Source of the DNA: Chromatiales bacterium
GTDB taxonomy: Bacteria > Pseudomonadota > Gammaproteobacteria > Steroidobacterales > GCA-2729495
Assembly (NCBI GenBank): GCA_016789845.1
Contig: JAEUQA010000067.1
Coordinates: forward strand, 62,001 to 126,000
DNA length: 64,000 nucleotides
Reading direction: 5' to 3'
Shown piece after piece: positions 57,601-64,000 of the stretch. Numbering within the stretch: position 1 is the first letter of the stretch; each line of letters opens with the position of its first letter. The notes beneath the pieces are model-generated. The model ran no database searches, was not told where the DNA came from, and saw only the letters and a list, made by a program, of their open reading frames with translations. Made by a program: the position numbers and the translations under genes.

Positions 57601-58135
57601 CCTCAGTGCCACCCGGACTTACGACCTGTTCTGTACCGGCAGCGGCGGCACCAGCCGCAAGTCGGTGACCATCCAGGTGGTCAGTCCGGGGCAGCCGACC
57701 CTGACGCTCCTCGCCAATTCGCCCAGCGTCCAGCAGGGCCAGACCGGCGTACTGACCTGGTCCACCACGAACGTGAACAGCTGCCAGGCCAGCGGCGCCT
57801 GGTCGGGCGCCCGGGCGGGCTCAGGCGTGGAAACCGTCGGTCCGCTCTCGGCCACCTCCAGCTTCGTGCTGGTCTGCTCGGGTCCGGGCGGCACGGTGGA
57901 GGCGGCCAGCCAGATTGGGGTGACGGCACCACCGGGTACGGGTACGGGCGGTGGCTCGACCGGCGGGGGCACAGGCGGCGGCACTGGCGGCGGTAGCGCG
58001 GGCGGGGGCACGACCAGCGGGGGCGGCAGCAGCGGCGGTATCGGAGCCAGTGGCCCGCTGGAGTTGCTGCTTGGCATGATCTGCCTCGCCGCGGCTCGCC
58101 GGCGGTCCGGGCACACCGCGAGCACACGGCGTTAG
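54677..58135 (+). CDS. Large secreted Kelch/Ig/lyase-like surface protein with GlyGly-CTERM-like tail
   Basis: 1152 residues. ATG at 54677 with AGGAGG 9 bp upstream gives a signal peptide (RRSLHAAAFALALFHTPHALA). Then: a Kelch-like propeller (~30-390; FGGGHSGYLGNEVYAFD), two Ig-like repeats (~400-555), a ~270-residue lyase-like jelly-roll domain (~560-830; VKCVGFDAAADFASG, GYWLGSLGK, YTWYDELIVST), three more Ig-like repeats (~840-1085), a Gly/Thr/Ser-rich stretch and a tail of GASGPLELLLGMICLAAARRR that fits a GlyGly-CTERM sorting signal. Catalytic activity is not shown. It is controlled, by position, by the c-di-GMP riboswitch. A lone copy of the jelly-roll domain is encoded at 59402. Confidence 0.85.
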   Translation: MKFSGTRIRRSLHAAAFALALFHTPHALAVTANDLQVGKWVVVSSNTVANVTPCPGDGCAYSGNEGQKGVMDDWSGGAFATNLGASGSLLVFGGGHSGYLGNEVYAFDVAQGTWSRLTNPVNPPTCDYNTSTMAGNSPCSAHMYEALEYSPITNEFVKLGSSSDGSTVVGTAYVHALNLQTKQWRRGAKMPSWDGVISDDGEGASTAWDGTRNVIWWHGSWRARQTTPNILRKYDPVADTWAEYPGKNVGIDQAAAFDSQRRIFLVVDGRDTKSVYAYDTSVDTPVLYEITTTGDLTAQQTSAIGLDYDPVTDQFVAWVGGSAVYTLTAPSNWKTGTWTWKRIAAATGSASPTANDRGTYGRFRYVPSLNAFIVVNSVTGPTYMYKLSASGGAPAAGAPPTVTLSANPNSISAGGTTTLSWSSQDATSCSASGAWSGSRATTGSTSVGPLNATSAFTLSCTGSGGTTSATATVQVVSSGPTISFSASPATVSPNGSTTLSWSASNATSCTASGAWSGSKSVSGSQSVGPLSASATYSLSCTGAGGTNQRSAIVTVQDQSQTNNFQARCSGPGVVKCVGFDAAADFASGLLFPAGDGQTRGVLDTNVKASGNGALRFEIPSNSGANSSGYWLGSLGKDFGPGDTLHLQFRQRFSQTMLTTDFEPGAGWKTFILHPGGIPSCTTMQFVMLNQWLQGFPTMYASCGSINLHKELPDGDFLLQQGDVNCRYRNRADCMKFRADDWTTFYFEIKFGPFGSPTTHIKAWMGYEGQPLKQIIDFPNFSLDYESSSSERINRIQMTPYHTGKDSSQAHPTAYTWYDELIVSTQPIPAPTGTVASTPPAATPPTVTLAAQPAAVSSGGTTSLSWSSTNAESCTASGGWSGTKATSGNASVGPISQATSFTLQCFNAVGDSDSKTVQVTVAQSAPPPDIQFYADPASIELGASSTVYWSVTNAYTCVGEKAWSGDKGTVGSEPMFLSATRTYDLFCTGSGGTSRKSVTIQVVSPGQPTLTLLANSPSVQQGQTGVLTWSTTNVNSCQASGAWSGARAGSGVETVGPLSATSSFVLVCSGPGGTVEAASQIGVTAPPGTGTGGGSTGGGTGGGTGGGSAGGGTTSGGGSSGGIGASGPLELLLGMICLAAARRRSGHTASTRR
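55871..57930 (+). repeat. Five Ig-like repeats in two blocks flanking the lyase-like domain
   Basis: Repeats of ~80 residues share TLSWSS.NATSC.ASGAWSG and a later LSCTGSGG, each with a Cys pair. Two precede (55871-56344) and three follow (57199-57930) the lyase-like domain. Their similarity at DNA and protein level suggests duplication and possible recombination between copies. Confidence 0.8.
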
Positions 58136-58229
58136 CCCGATGTTATGACAGGCCGGTCGCTGGGTGCCCCCGGGCATTCAGCGACCGGCGTCTTGGCCGG
58201 CCGCGGGGGCCAGAGCCTATACTTCGACG

Positions 58230-59405
58230 GTGATCTTCCCCGCACACGCTATCCCGGGCCTGCGGATTCTAGTCCTGCTTGCCTGCCTGTCCCTTTGCGG
58301 GGTTTCCGCCCGGGCCGCATTACCCGTCATCATCACCATTGACACGGAGACCTCCTCCGGCTGCACCCCCGCAGGGTGTTTTCCCGATCCCCTCTCTGGC
58401 CGGGTCTATGGTGTCCTGGATGGCCGGGCCTATGGCATCGGGATGATCATGGACCTGCTGGAGAAACGGGGCCTGCGTGGCACCTTCTTCGTCAATGCGT
58501 ACCTGGATTCCTGGTACCCGGAGCAGGAGGTGGCGGAGATGGTCGCGAGCATCATCCGTCGGGGCCATGACGTCCAGTTTCATGCCCATGCCGAGTTTCG
58601 CTGCTTCCGCCGGTGTGGTCCGCAGGACATGGACTGCCGGTTCCGCTGCTCGCGCAGTGAGGGGCGGACGGCGGGCACTTCCCTGGAGAACCAGATCGAG
58701 GTGCTACGCGAGGGCGCGCTCAACATTGAACGCTGGTCGGGACGCTATCCGGTGGCGTACCGGGGCGGTGCGCTCCAGGCAGACGTGAATACGCTGAAGG
58801 CGCTCAAGGCCCTCGACATCAAGATCGACTCGTCGCTCGCTGGGCCGGGTCACCCGCTGGCGGCCGTGCTTCCAGTCAACCAGCTGGGCGTCCACGAGGG
58901 CGTGCTGGAAGTGCCGCTGCTGGCCTACGAGGAAAATCTGGTGTTGAGCCGCCGGCTCCGTTTTCTGGACCAGGAGAGCGCGATTCTCGGCGAGCAGCGG
59001 CACTTGCTGGAGCAGGCAGCGGACATGGGCCTTGGAGCCGTGACGCTGCTGATGCACAGCTTCAGCTTCTGCGATCCGCGGGTCGCCTGCCCGATCGAGG
59101 CCAACATCGAGCGCTTCGATGCCCTCCTGGACTATCTGGTCGGCCGCCAGGACCGGTTCCGGGTGATGACCATGCGGGATTTCTGGGAAGCCTACGAGAA
59201 GGATCCCCGGGCCTACCTGCTTGCGCCGCCGGCGCGCTTGCCCGAGGTCGGCTACGGGCTGACACTCTACCGTAGCGTGGTTCGCTTCAATCAGGGCTGG
59301 ATGAACGTGGCGTTCCTGCTCGGCAATGTTGTGGCAGCGCTGTTGCTGCTGGCCACCCTGTTCTGGGGGGCGCGCCGCTTGCGGCGGCGTCAGCAAGCGT
59401 CATGA
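58230..59405 (+). CDS. Polysaccharide deacetylase-like membrane protein
   Basis: 391 residues from a GTG at 58230. N-terminal signal/anchor (GLRILVLLACLSLCGVSARA), a NodB-type domain (VIITIDTET; LRGTFFVNAYLDSWYP; the H-x2-H-like DVQFHAHAEF; YRGGALQADVNTLKAL) and a C-terminal membrane helix (VAFLLGNVVAALLLLATLFWG) with a basic end. Motif 1 reads TIDTET in place of TFDDGP, so the metal site is non-standard. Two Cys-rich insertions (FRCFRRCGPQDMDCRFRC) are unusual. It would face the periplasm and trim N- or O-acetyl groups from glycan. Its end overlaps the next start. Confidence 0.8.
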   Translation: MIFPAHAIPGLRILVLLACLSLCGVSARAALPVIITIDTETSSGCTPAGCFPDPLSGRVYGVLDGRAYGIGMIMDLLEKRGLRGTFFVNAYLDSWYPEQEVAEMVASIIRRGHDVQFHAHAEFRCFRRCGPQDMDCRFRCSRSEGRTAGTSLENQIEVLREGALNIERWSGRYPVAYRGGALQADVNTLKALKALDIKIDSSLAGPGHPLAAVLPVNQLGVHEGVLEVPLLAYEENLVLSRRLRFLDQESAILGEQRHLLEQAADMGLGAVTLLMHSFSFCDPRVACPIEANIERFDALLDYLVGRQDRFRVMTMRDFWEAYEKDPRAYLLAPPARLPEVGYGLTLYRSVVRFNQGWMNVAFLLGNVVAALLLLATLFWGARRLRRRQQAS

Positions 59406-60334
59406 AGGTCGCTCCGCGGCTGCTGGTGACGCTGGTCATCCTGGTGGGCAGCCTGGGTGCGCCAGGGCGTGCCGCTGCAGATCCGGCTGCCCTGGACTTC
59501 GCGGCCCGCTGCGCCGCCGCCGGCGTGGTGAAGTGCGTGGGCTTTGACTCCCGGGACGACTTTGCCGGCGGCCAGGTCAACCCGGCGGCCGATGGCAGGA
59601 TTCGGGCGACGATGGATCGGCAAGTCGTCGCGTCGGGGGAAGGTTCCCTGCGGTTCGAGATCCCGTCGCGGTCGCCGCCCAATTCGTCCGGATACTGGCT
59701 CGATTCCCTGGGCGCCAGGTTCGGGGAGAAGTCGACCTTCCATTTCCAGTTCCGGCAGCGCTTCTCGCCGGAGTTCCTGGCCACGAGATATTCGCAGCCA
59801 GCGGGCTGGAAGCAGTTCATCGTCTACCACTCGGGACCGTCGTGCACGTCCGTGCAGCTCGTGCTGATCAACCAGTACCTGCGGGGCTTGCCGACGATGT
59901 ACGCCGCGTGTGGCCAGGACAACCTCTACGTGCTGCGGCCGGATGGGGATCACTTCATCCAGCAGGGGGACTACCGTTGCTCGCGGCGGGACCCGCGCCC
60001 GGGCAGCTGTGCCCGGTATGTGGCCAATGAGTGGATGACGTTCTCCTTCCGGGTGGACGTCGGCGACTTTGGCAAGCCCAACACCCGGGTGCAGGGCTGG
60101 ATTGGTTACGGGCCCGGGCCTGTCCGGCAGTTCATCGATTTTCCGGACCTGACCCTGAACTATGCGGACTCCCCGGCCGAGGGCTTCAGCCAGATCCAGT
60201 TCACGCCGTACCAGACCGACAAGGATCCCGCCCAGGAGCACCCGGTTGCCTTTACCTGGTACGACGAGCTGATCGTCTCCCGCCAGGCCATCGCCGCGCC
60301 TGGCCGCAGCGAGGGGCGGGGCGATGCTCGCTAG
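59402..60334 (+). CDS. Secreted single-domain paralogue of the lyase-like domain
   Basis: 310 residues. Signal peptide (LLVTLVILVGSLGAPGRAAA) and one domain that matches the jelly-roll part of the protein at 54677: VKCVGFDSRDDFAGG, SSGYWLDSLG, QFRQRFSPEF, FIDFPDLTLNY and TWYDELIVSRQ all have counterparts there. Resemblance to secreted polysaccharide lyases is structural in flavour; no catalytic residues can be assigned safely. ATG overlaps the deacetylase stop (ATGA) and its end overlaps the next start, so the three are translated as an operon. Confidence 0.8.
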   Translation: MKVAPRLLVTLVILVGSLGAPGRAAADPAALDFAARCAAAGVVKCVGFDSRDDFAGGQVNPAADGRIRATMDRQVVASGEGSLRFEIPSRSPPNSSGYWLDSLGARFGEKSTFHFQFRQRFSPEFLATRYSQPAGWKQFIVYHSGPSCTSVQLVLINQYLRGLPTMYAACGQDNLYVLRPDGDHFIQQGDYRCSRRDPRPGSCARYVANEWMTFSFRVDVGDFGKPNTRVQGWIGYGPGPVRQFIDFPDLTLNYADSPAEGFSQIQFTPYQTDKDPAQEHPVAFTWYDELIVSRQAIAAPGRSEGRGDAR

Positions 60335-61319
60335 GACGGTCCGGGTCCGGCTGGCGGCCGGTACGGCCCTGGCGCTGCTGGCCGTGGCGATCGCGGTGCT
60401 GTGGGAGGCGCGGGATCCCCGGGAGGCCGTGCGCTTGCGGGACTCGCTGCTGGCCCGGATTGGCACGCCGCAGGACTTTGCCTGGACGCCGGCCGATGTG
60501 CCGCCAACCTTCCTGCGCAATACGGCCGAGGTTCCCGGGACCCTGGCTCGCGCCGCGGACAAGGTCGTGACTGCCAGCGACGGCTGGACGCGCGGGCTGC
60601 AGATCGCCATGCACCTGGGCGATGCACCCAATCGCGACCAGCCCATCCAGAGGTCCACCGCGGACGCCTACCGCATCATGTTCACCGAGGGTGGTGGGTA
60701 CTGCGCTGATTTCACACAGGTATTCGTCGGCCTGGCCACCGCTGCCGGGGTGCCCGTCCGGGAATGGGGCCTCAGCTTCGATGGCTTCGGTGGCGATGGT
60801 CATGCCGTGGTCGAAGTCTTCGACGAGCGCCGGGGCAAGTGGCTGATGATCGACCCCTTCAATTCCTTCTACCCGGCCGATGCCGCCACGGGCGAGCCGC
60901 TGTCGGTCCTGGAGTTCCGCGAGCGGCTGAGGAGCCCCCGGCCGCTGGAGACGACCCGCATCGTCAGGATTTCCCCCAGGGTGAATGAATTCCCCGTGGA
61001 CGAGAAACTGGTGGAGTATTTCCGCCGGGGAATCGACCAGTTCTACCTCTGGTGGGGCACGAACCTGTTCAGCTACGAGCAGGATCCGTTTGTCGCGGTG
61101 GCGTCGCGGGTGTCCCGCACCGCGGAGCAGGCGGTGGCCATCCTGCGGGGGGTCCACCCGGGCATCGTGATCCTGCCCACTGGCACCAACCAGGAGCTGA
61201 TCCGGGCCGAGCGTCATCAGCGGCAGCGGACCCTGACCTACCTGATCACTCTTGGCGTCCTGGCGGTGCTGCTCGTCGTGCAGCTCCTGCTGCTGCTGCC
61301 TGGCCGGCGCCGGGCTTAG
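60324..61319 (+). CDS. Transglutaminase-like membrane protein
   Basis: 331 residues with a membrane helix at each end (TALALLAVAIAVLW; LTYLITLGVLAVLLVVQLLLLLP). A transglutaminase-like core is clear, with Cys127 in GGGYCADFTQVF, His160 in FGGDGHAVVEV and Asp177 in WLMIDPFNS. The domain should lie in the periplasm. Family members act as proteases, amidases or cross-linking enzymes. The gene overlaps the previous one by 11 bp. Its role with a deacetylase and lyase-like protein is probably glycan or matrix modification. Confidence 0.82.
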   Translation: MLARTVRVRLAAGTALALLAVAIAVLWEARDPREAVRLRDSLLARIGTPQDFAWTPADVPPTFLRNTAEVPGTLARAADKVVTASDGWTRGLQIAMHLGDAPNRDQPIQRSTADAYRIMFTEGGGYCADFTQVFVGLATAAGVPVREWGLSFDGFGGDGHAVVEVFDERRGKWLMIDPFNSFYPADAATGEPLSVLEFRERLRSPRPLETTRIVRISPRVNEFPVDEKLVEYFRRGIDQFYLWWGTNLFSYEQDPFVAVASRVSRTAEQAVAILRGVHPGIVILPTGTNQELIRAERHQRQRTLTYLITLGVLAVLLVVQLLLLLPGRRRA

Positions 61320-61371
61320 CGTGGCGGTGCCAGCCGGCGGACAGCCTGGCGACCAGGCCAGGCCGGCGGGC

Positions 61372-63036
61372 ATGACCGCGGGGGAGCGGCGCGTGATCGT
61401 CGCGTCATCGCTCGGCACGGTGTTCGAGTGGTACGACTTCTACCTCTACGGTTCGCTGGCAGCCGTCATCGCCCGCCAGTTCTTCAGCTCGCTGGATCCC
61501 CAGGCCGCCTTCATCTTTGCGCTGCTCGCCTTCGCTGCAGGATTCATCGTTCGCCCGTTCGGCGCGCTCGTCTTCGGTCGCCTCGGTGACATGATCGGCC
61601 GCAAGTACACGTTCCTCGTGACCATCGTCATCATGGGCTTGTCCACCTTTCTGGTGGGCCTGCTGCCGTCCTATGCCGCCATCGGCGTCGCGGCACCGAT
61701 CCTGCTCGTGGTCCTGCGCATGCTCCAGGGGCTCGCCCTGGGCGGCGAGTACGGGGGTGCAGCGACGTACGTGGCGGAACATGCCCCGGCTGGCCGGCGT
61801 GGCGCCTGGACGGCGTGGATCCAGACGACGGCCACGCTCGGCCTGCTGCTCTGCCTGATGGTGATCCTCGCGACGCGCACGCTCGTCGGGGAGGAGGCGT
61901 TCGCCGACTGGGCCTGGCGCATCCCGTTCCTCCTCTCGATCCTGCTGCTGGCGATCAGCGTGTGGATCCGGCTGGCGATGCAGGAGTCACCAGCCTTCCA
62001 GCGGCTGAAAGACGAGGGCAGGACGTCGACGGCGCCCCTTACCGAGAGCTTCGCCCGCTGGCCGAACCTGAAGCTCGTACTTCTGGCGCTGTTCGGCCTG
62101 GTCGCGGGCCAGGCGGTGGTCTGGTACACGGGACAGTTCTACGCCCTGTTCTTCCTCGCCAACGTACTCAAGGTGGACGGGCCGACGGCGAACATCCTGA
62201 TTGCCGTCGCGCTGGTCATCGGCACGCCCTTCTACCTGGTGTTTGGCGCACTGTCGGACCGGATCGGCCGCAAGCCCGTCATCATGGGCGGGCTGCTGCT
62301 GGCGATGCTGAGCTACTTCCCGTTGTTCGCGGCATTGACGGAGGCTGCCAACCCGCGGCTTGCCCGGGCCCAGGCAGAGACGCGCATTCTGGTCACGGCG
62401 GATCCCGCCGAGTGCTCCTTCCAGGGCAGTCCACTGGCCCGGGAAACGGATTTCCGGAGCAGTTGCGATATCGCGAAGCGCACTCTTGCCCAGGCTGCGG
62501 CCAGCTACGAGACGTGGGAGGAGGCAGGTCGGCCAGCCACGATCCGGATTGGCACGACCGTCCTGACGGCGCCCAGGGCCAGCCTGGCGACCGGCGGCGG
62601 ACGCTTCAGCGAGGAGAGCGCGGCCGAGGTTGCGGCGTTCAGGGCTGCCACGCTGGAGGCCCTGGCCGCTGCCGGTTATCCGGCGCAGGCTGACCCGATT
62701 CCGGCCGGATCGGCAGCCTGGTGGCGAATCGTCGCCATCCTCTGGCTCCTGGTCGTGTACGTCGCGATGGTCTACGGCCCGATCGCGGCCATGCTCGTTG
62801 AGCTGTTCCCCACGCGTATCCGCTACACCTCGATGAGCCTTCCGTACCATGTCGGCAATGGCTGGTTTGGCGGGCTGATGCCCACCATCGCTTTTGCCAT
62901 GGTGGCCCAGAACGGCAATATGTACTTCGGGCTGTGGTATCCGGTGGGAATTGCCGCGCTGACCCTGTTCATCGGCCTGCTGTTCGTGCCGGAGACCCGG
63001 GGCCGGGACATCGATGCCCGGGGCCAGGGCGGCTGA
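61372..63036 (+). CDS. MFS transporter, metabolite:H+ symporter (MHS) family
   Basis: 554 residues. MHS signature GTVFEWYDFYLYGSLAAVIA, loop motif GDMIGRKYTF, RMLQGLALGGEYGGA and RTYLVFGALSDRIGRKPVI-type repeat. Between two C-terminal helices there is an insertion of about 125 residues (~323-448) without membrane character, larger than normal; it contains Cys pairs (ECSFQGS, SSCDIAKR). Substrate unknown; relatives carry proline/betaine, alpha-ketoglutarate or shikimate. The ATG at 61372 or GTG at 61321 may be the start. Confidence 0.85.
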   Translation: MTAGERRVIVASSLGTVFEWYDFYLYGSLAAVIARQFFSSLDPQAAFIFALLAFAAGFIVRPFGALVFGRLGDMIGRKYTFLVTIVIMGLSTFLVGLLPSYAAIGVAAPILLVVLRMLQGLALGGEYGGAATYVAEHAPAGRRGAWTAWIQTTATLGLLLCLMVILATRTLVGEEAFADWAWRIPFLLSILLLAISVWIRLAMQESPAFQRLKDEGRTSTAPLTESFARWPNLKLVLLALFGLVAGQAVVWYTGQFYALFFLANVLKVDGPTANILIAVALVIGTPFYLVFGALSDRIGRKPVIMGGLLLAMLSYFPLFAALTEAANPRLARAQAETRILVTADPAECSFQGSPLARETDFRSSCDIAKRTLAQAAASYETWEEAGRPATIRIGTTVLTAPRASLATGGGRFSEESAAEVAAFRAATLEALAAAGYPAQADPIPAGSAAWWRIVAILWLLVVYVAMVYGPIAAMLVELFPTRIRYTSMSLPYHVGNGWFGGLMPTIAFAMVAQNGNMYFGLWYPVGIAALTLFIGLLFVPETRGRDIDARGQGG

Positions 63037-63147
63037 ACGACCAGCCGCACCGCAAAGTGGGGACTGGCGCACACTCGGCGCAGGTGGTGCTTAGTCCCGC
63101 CCGTCACCTGGGGGTATACTCGCGCTAACCAGCGGAAAAGACTGAAA

Positions 63148-63840
63148 ATGCAGAGCCCCCGCCCGCGTCGTCCGGACGTCATCTCGAGCGCTATGGCTCT
63201 GGCGTGTTCGCTGGCGCTGGGCTGCGTAACCGCAGCGGCGGAGGAGTGCGGCCCTGTTCCCCTGCCGGGCGCGGCCGGCCCCTATGATTACGTCGATTCC
63301 AAGTACTCCTGGAACCTCAACGACATCAACCTCAATCACTGGGTACCTGCCCAGCGGGAGCTCAAGGACAATCGCATCCAGTGGGCCCTGTACCAGATGA
63401 ACTACCTGCTGATCCGGGTCCCGAATCATTACCCGGCGTTGTTTGAGCTTGGCCGCATCCAGCAGCAGTACCCCGGGATCGTCTATAACCCGGCGCTGGC
63501 CGGCAAGGACGAGGTGCTGGAGTTTCCGCCGACGCCGGAGTGCTACTTCAACCGCGCGTTCCGTTACCGGCCCAACGATGCAACCCTGCGGATGCTCTAC
63601 GGCATGTATTTCCACAAGACCGGCAAGCTGAAGGACGCATTGGCCGAGTACCGCCGGGCGGAGTCCATGGATTCCGAGTCCAGCGAAATCCAGTACAACC
63701 TCGGCCTGCTCTACTTCGACCTCAAGGACTACGAGTCCTCGCGGCAGCACGCACAGAAGGCGTACGCTCTCGGCTATCCGCTGGCCGGGCTACGCAACAA
63801 GCTGACGGCCGCCGGCCAGTGGCCGGCCTCTGGCGGCTGA
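63148..63840 (+). CDS. Secreted TPR protein
   Basis: 230 residues with a signal peptide (SSAMALACSLALGCVTAAAE) and two to three tetratricopeptide-type helical pairs at the C-terminal half (TLRMLYGMYFHKTGKLKDALAEYRRA; EIQYNLGLLYFDLKDYESS). TPR proteins of this type serve as scaffolds in polysaccharide secretion or assembly. A -10-like TATACT lies at 63115-63120 upstream. It precedes an acyl-CoA ligase gene. Confidence 0.75.
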   Translation: MQSPRPRRPDVISSAMALACSLALGCVTAAAEECGPVPLPGAAGPYDYVDSKYSWNLNDINLNHWVPAQRELKDNRIQWALYQMNYLLIRVPNHYPALFELGRIQQQYPGIVYNPALAGKDEVLEFPPTPECYFNRAFRYRPNDATLRMLYGMYFHKTGKLKDALAEYRRAESMDSESSEIQYNLGLLYFDLKDYESSRQHAQKAYALGYPLAGLRNKLTAAGQWPASGG

Positions 63841-63883
63841 CGATCCCTGACCCCCGACCTCCACCCGCCCACTGGTATGTCCC

Positions 63884-64000
63884 ATGTCGAGTGAGACCCA
63901 GCACGCGCGCCTGCTGACCGCCGAGCGCACCCCCAGTTTGCTGCAGGAACTCGTTTACCGGGCAGCGGCCCGGTTCCCAGCGGCGCCGGCGCTGGTCGCC
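63884..64000 (+). CDS. Acyl-CoA ligase / AMP-dependent synthetase, N-terminus (partial)
   Basis: 39 residues up to the window edge: LLQELVYRAAARFPAAPALVA matches the beginning of AMP-dependent acyl-CoA ligases. In several proteobacteria a ligase of this type accompanies exosortase and EPS genes, which would fit the GlyGly-CTERM-like protein upstream. The assignment rests on a short N-terminal segment only. Confidence 0.5.
   Translation, partial: MSSETQHARLLTAERTPSLLQELVYRAAARFPAAPALVA

Overview
The window is a contiguous, GC-rich piece of chromosome from a gammaproteobacterium. Synteny supports this: prmB-aroC, fimV-truA-accD-folC-dedD-cvpA-purF, tig-clpP-clpX-lon-hupB-ppiD and methyltransferase-rnhA-dnaQ all follow Pseudomonas/Xanthomonas-like order. 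A FimX homologue and two FimV-family proteins point to type IV pili. I cannot name the genus. Coding density is high, most starts overlap the preceding stop, and there is no prophage, insertion sequence or CRISPR array.

Layout. 1-6300: end of parC, a short FimV-family gene, fimX and epmB, the last three on the minus strand. 6344-10958: efp, its ligase epmA, psd, prmB and aroC. 11143-21117: fimV and the housekeeping run truA to purF, ending with an unusual receiver-like/Ser-Thr kinase fusion. 21127-23342 (minus): lpxH, a periplasmic cyclophilin and folD. 23468-24224: five tRNAs with a REP-like palindrome. 24294-32991: trigger factor, ClpP, ClpX, Lon, HU, two tRNAs and PpiD, a protein-quality-control block. 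33033-35841: fabI, a methyltransferase, rnhA and dnaQ. 35846-43116: a nine-gene cation/proton antiporter operon whose order follows the membrane arm of Mbh hydrogenase (E-F-G-DUF4040/MbhE-B-C-D), extended by two further antiporter-type subunits and a small membrane protein. 43225-51451: nucleotide-sugar genes (UDP-HexNAc dehydrogenase, UDP-glucuronate epimerase, pgi, ugd, manC, manB) for an acidic, mannose-derived surface polysaccharide. 51483-54153: a small secreted protein, a GNAT protein and a glycosyltransferase.

The most notable stretch is 54354-64000. A promoter-like element and a well-conserved cyclic-di-GMP-I (GEMM-I) riboswitch precede a 1152-residue secreted protein made of a Kelch-like propeller, Ig-like repeats, a lyase-like domain, more Ig-like repeats and a GlyGly-CTERM-like tail. 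It is followed by a membrane-anchored polysaccharide deacetylase, a second secreted copy of the lyase-like domain, a membrane transglutaminase-like protein, an MHS-type transporter, a secreted TPR protein and the start of an acyl-CoA ligase. The likely reading is a c-di-GMP-controlled module that modifies or assembles exopolysaccharide or matrix, next to the genes supplying its sugar precursors. FimX and the FimV proteins are also connected to c-di-GMP and surface life, so surface attachment is a theme of the window. Functions in this stretch are inferred from domains and context.
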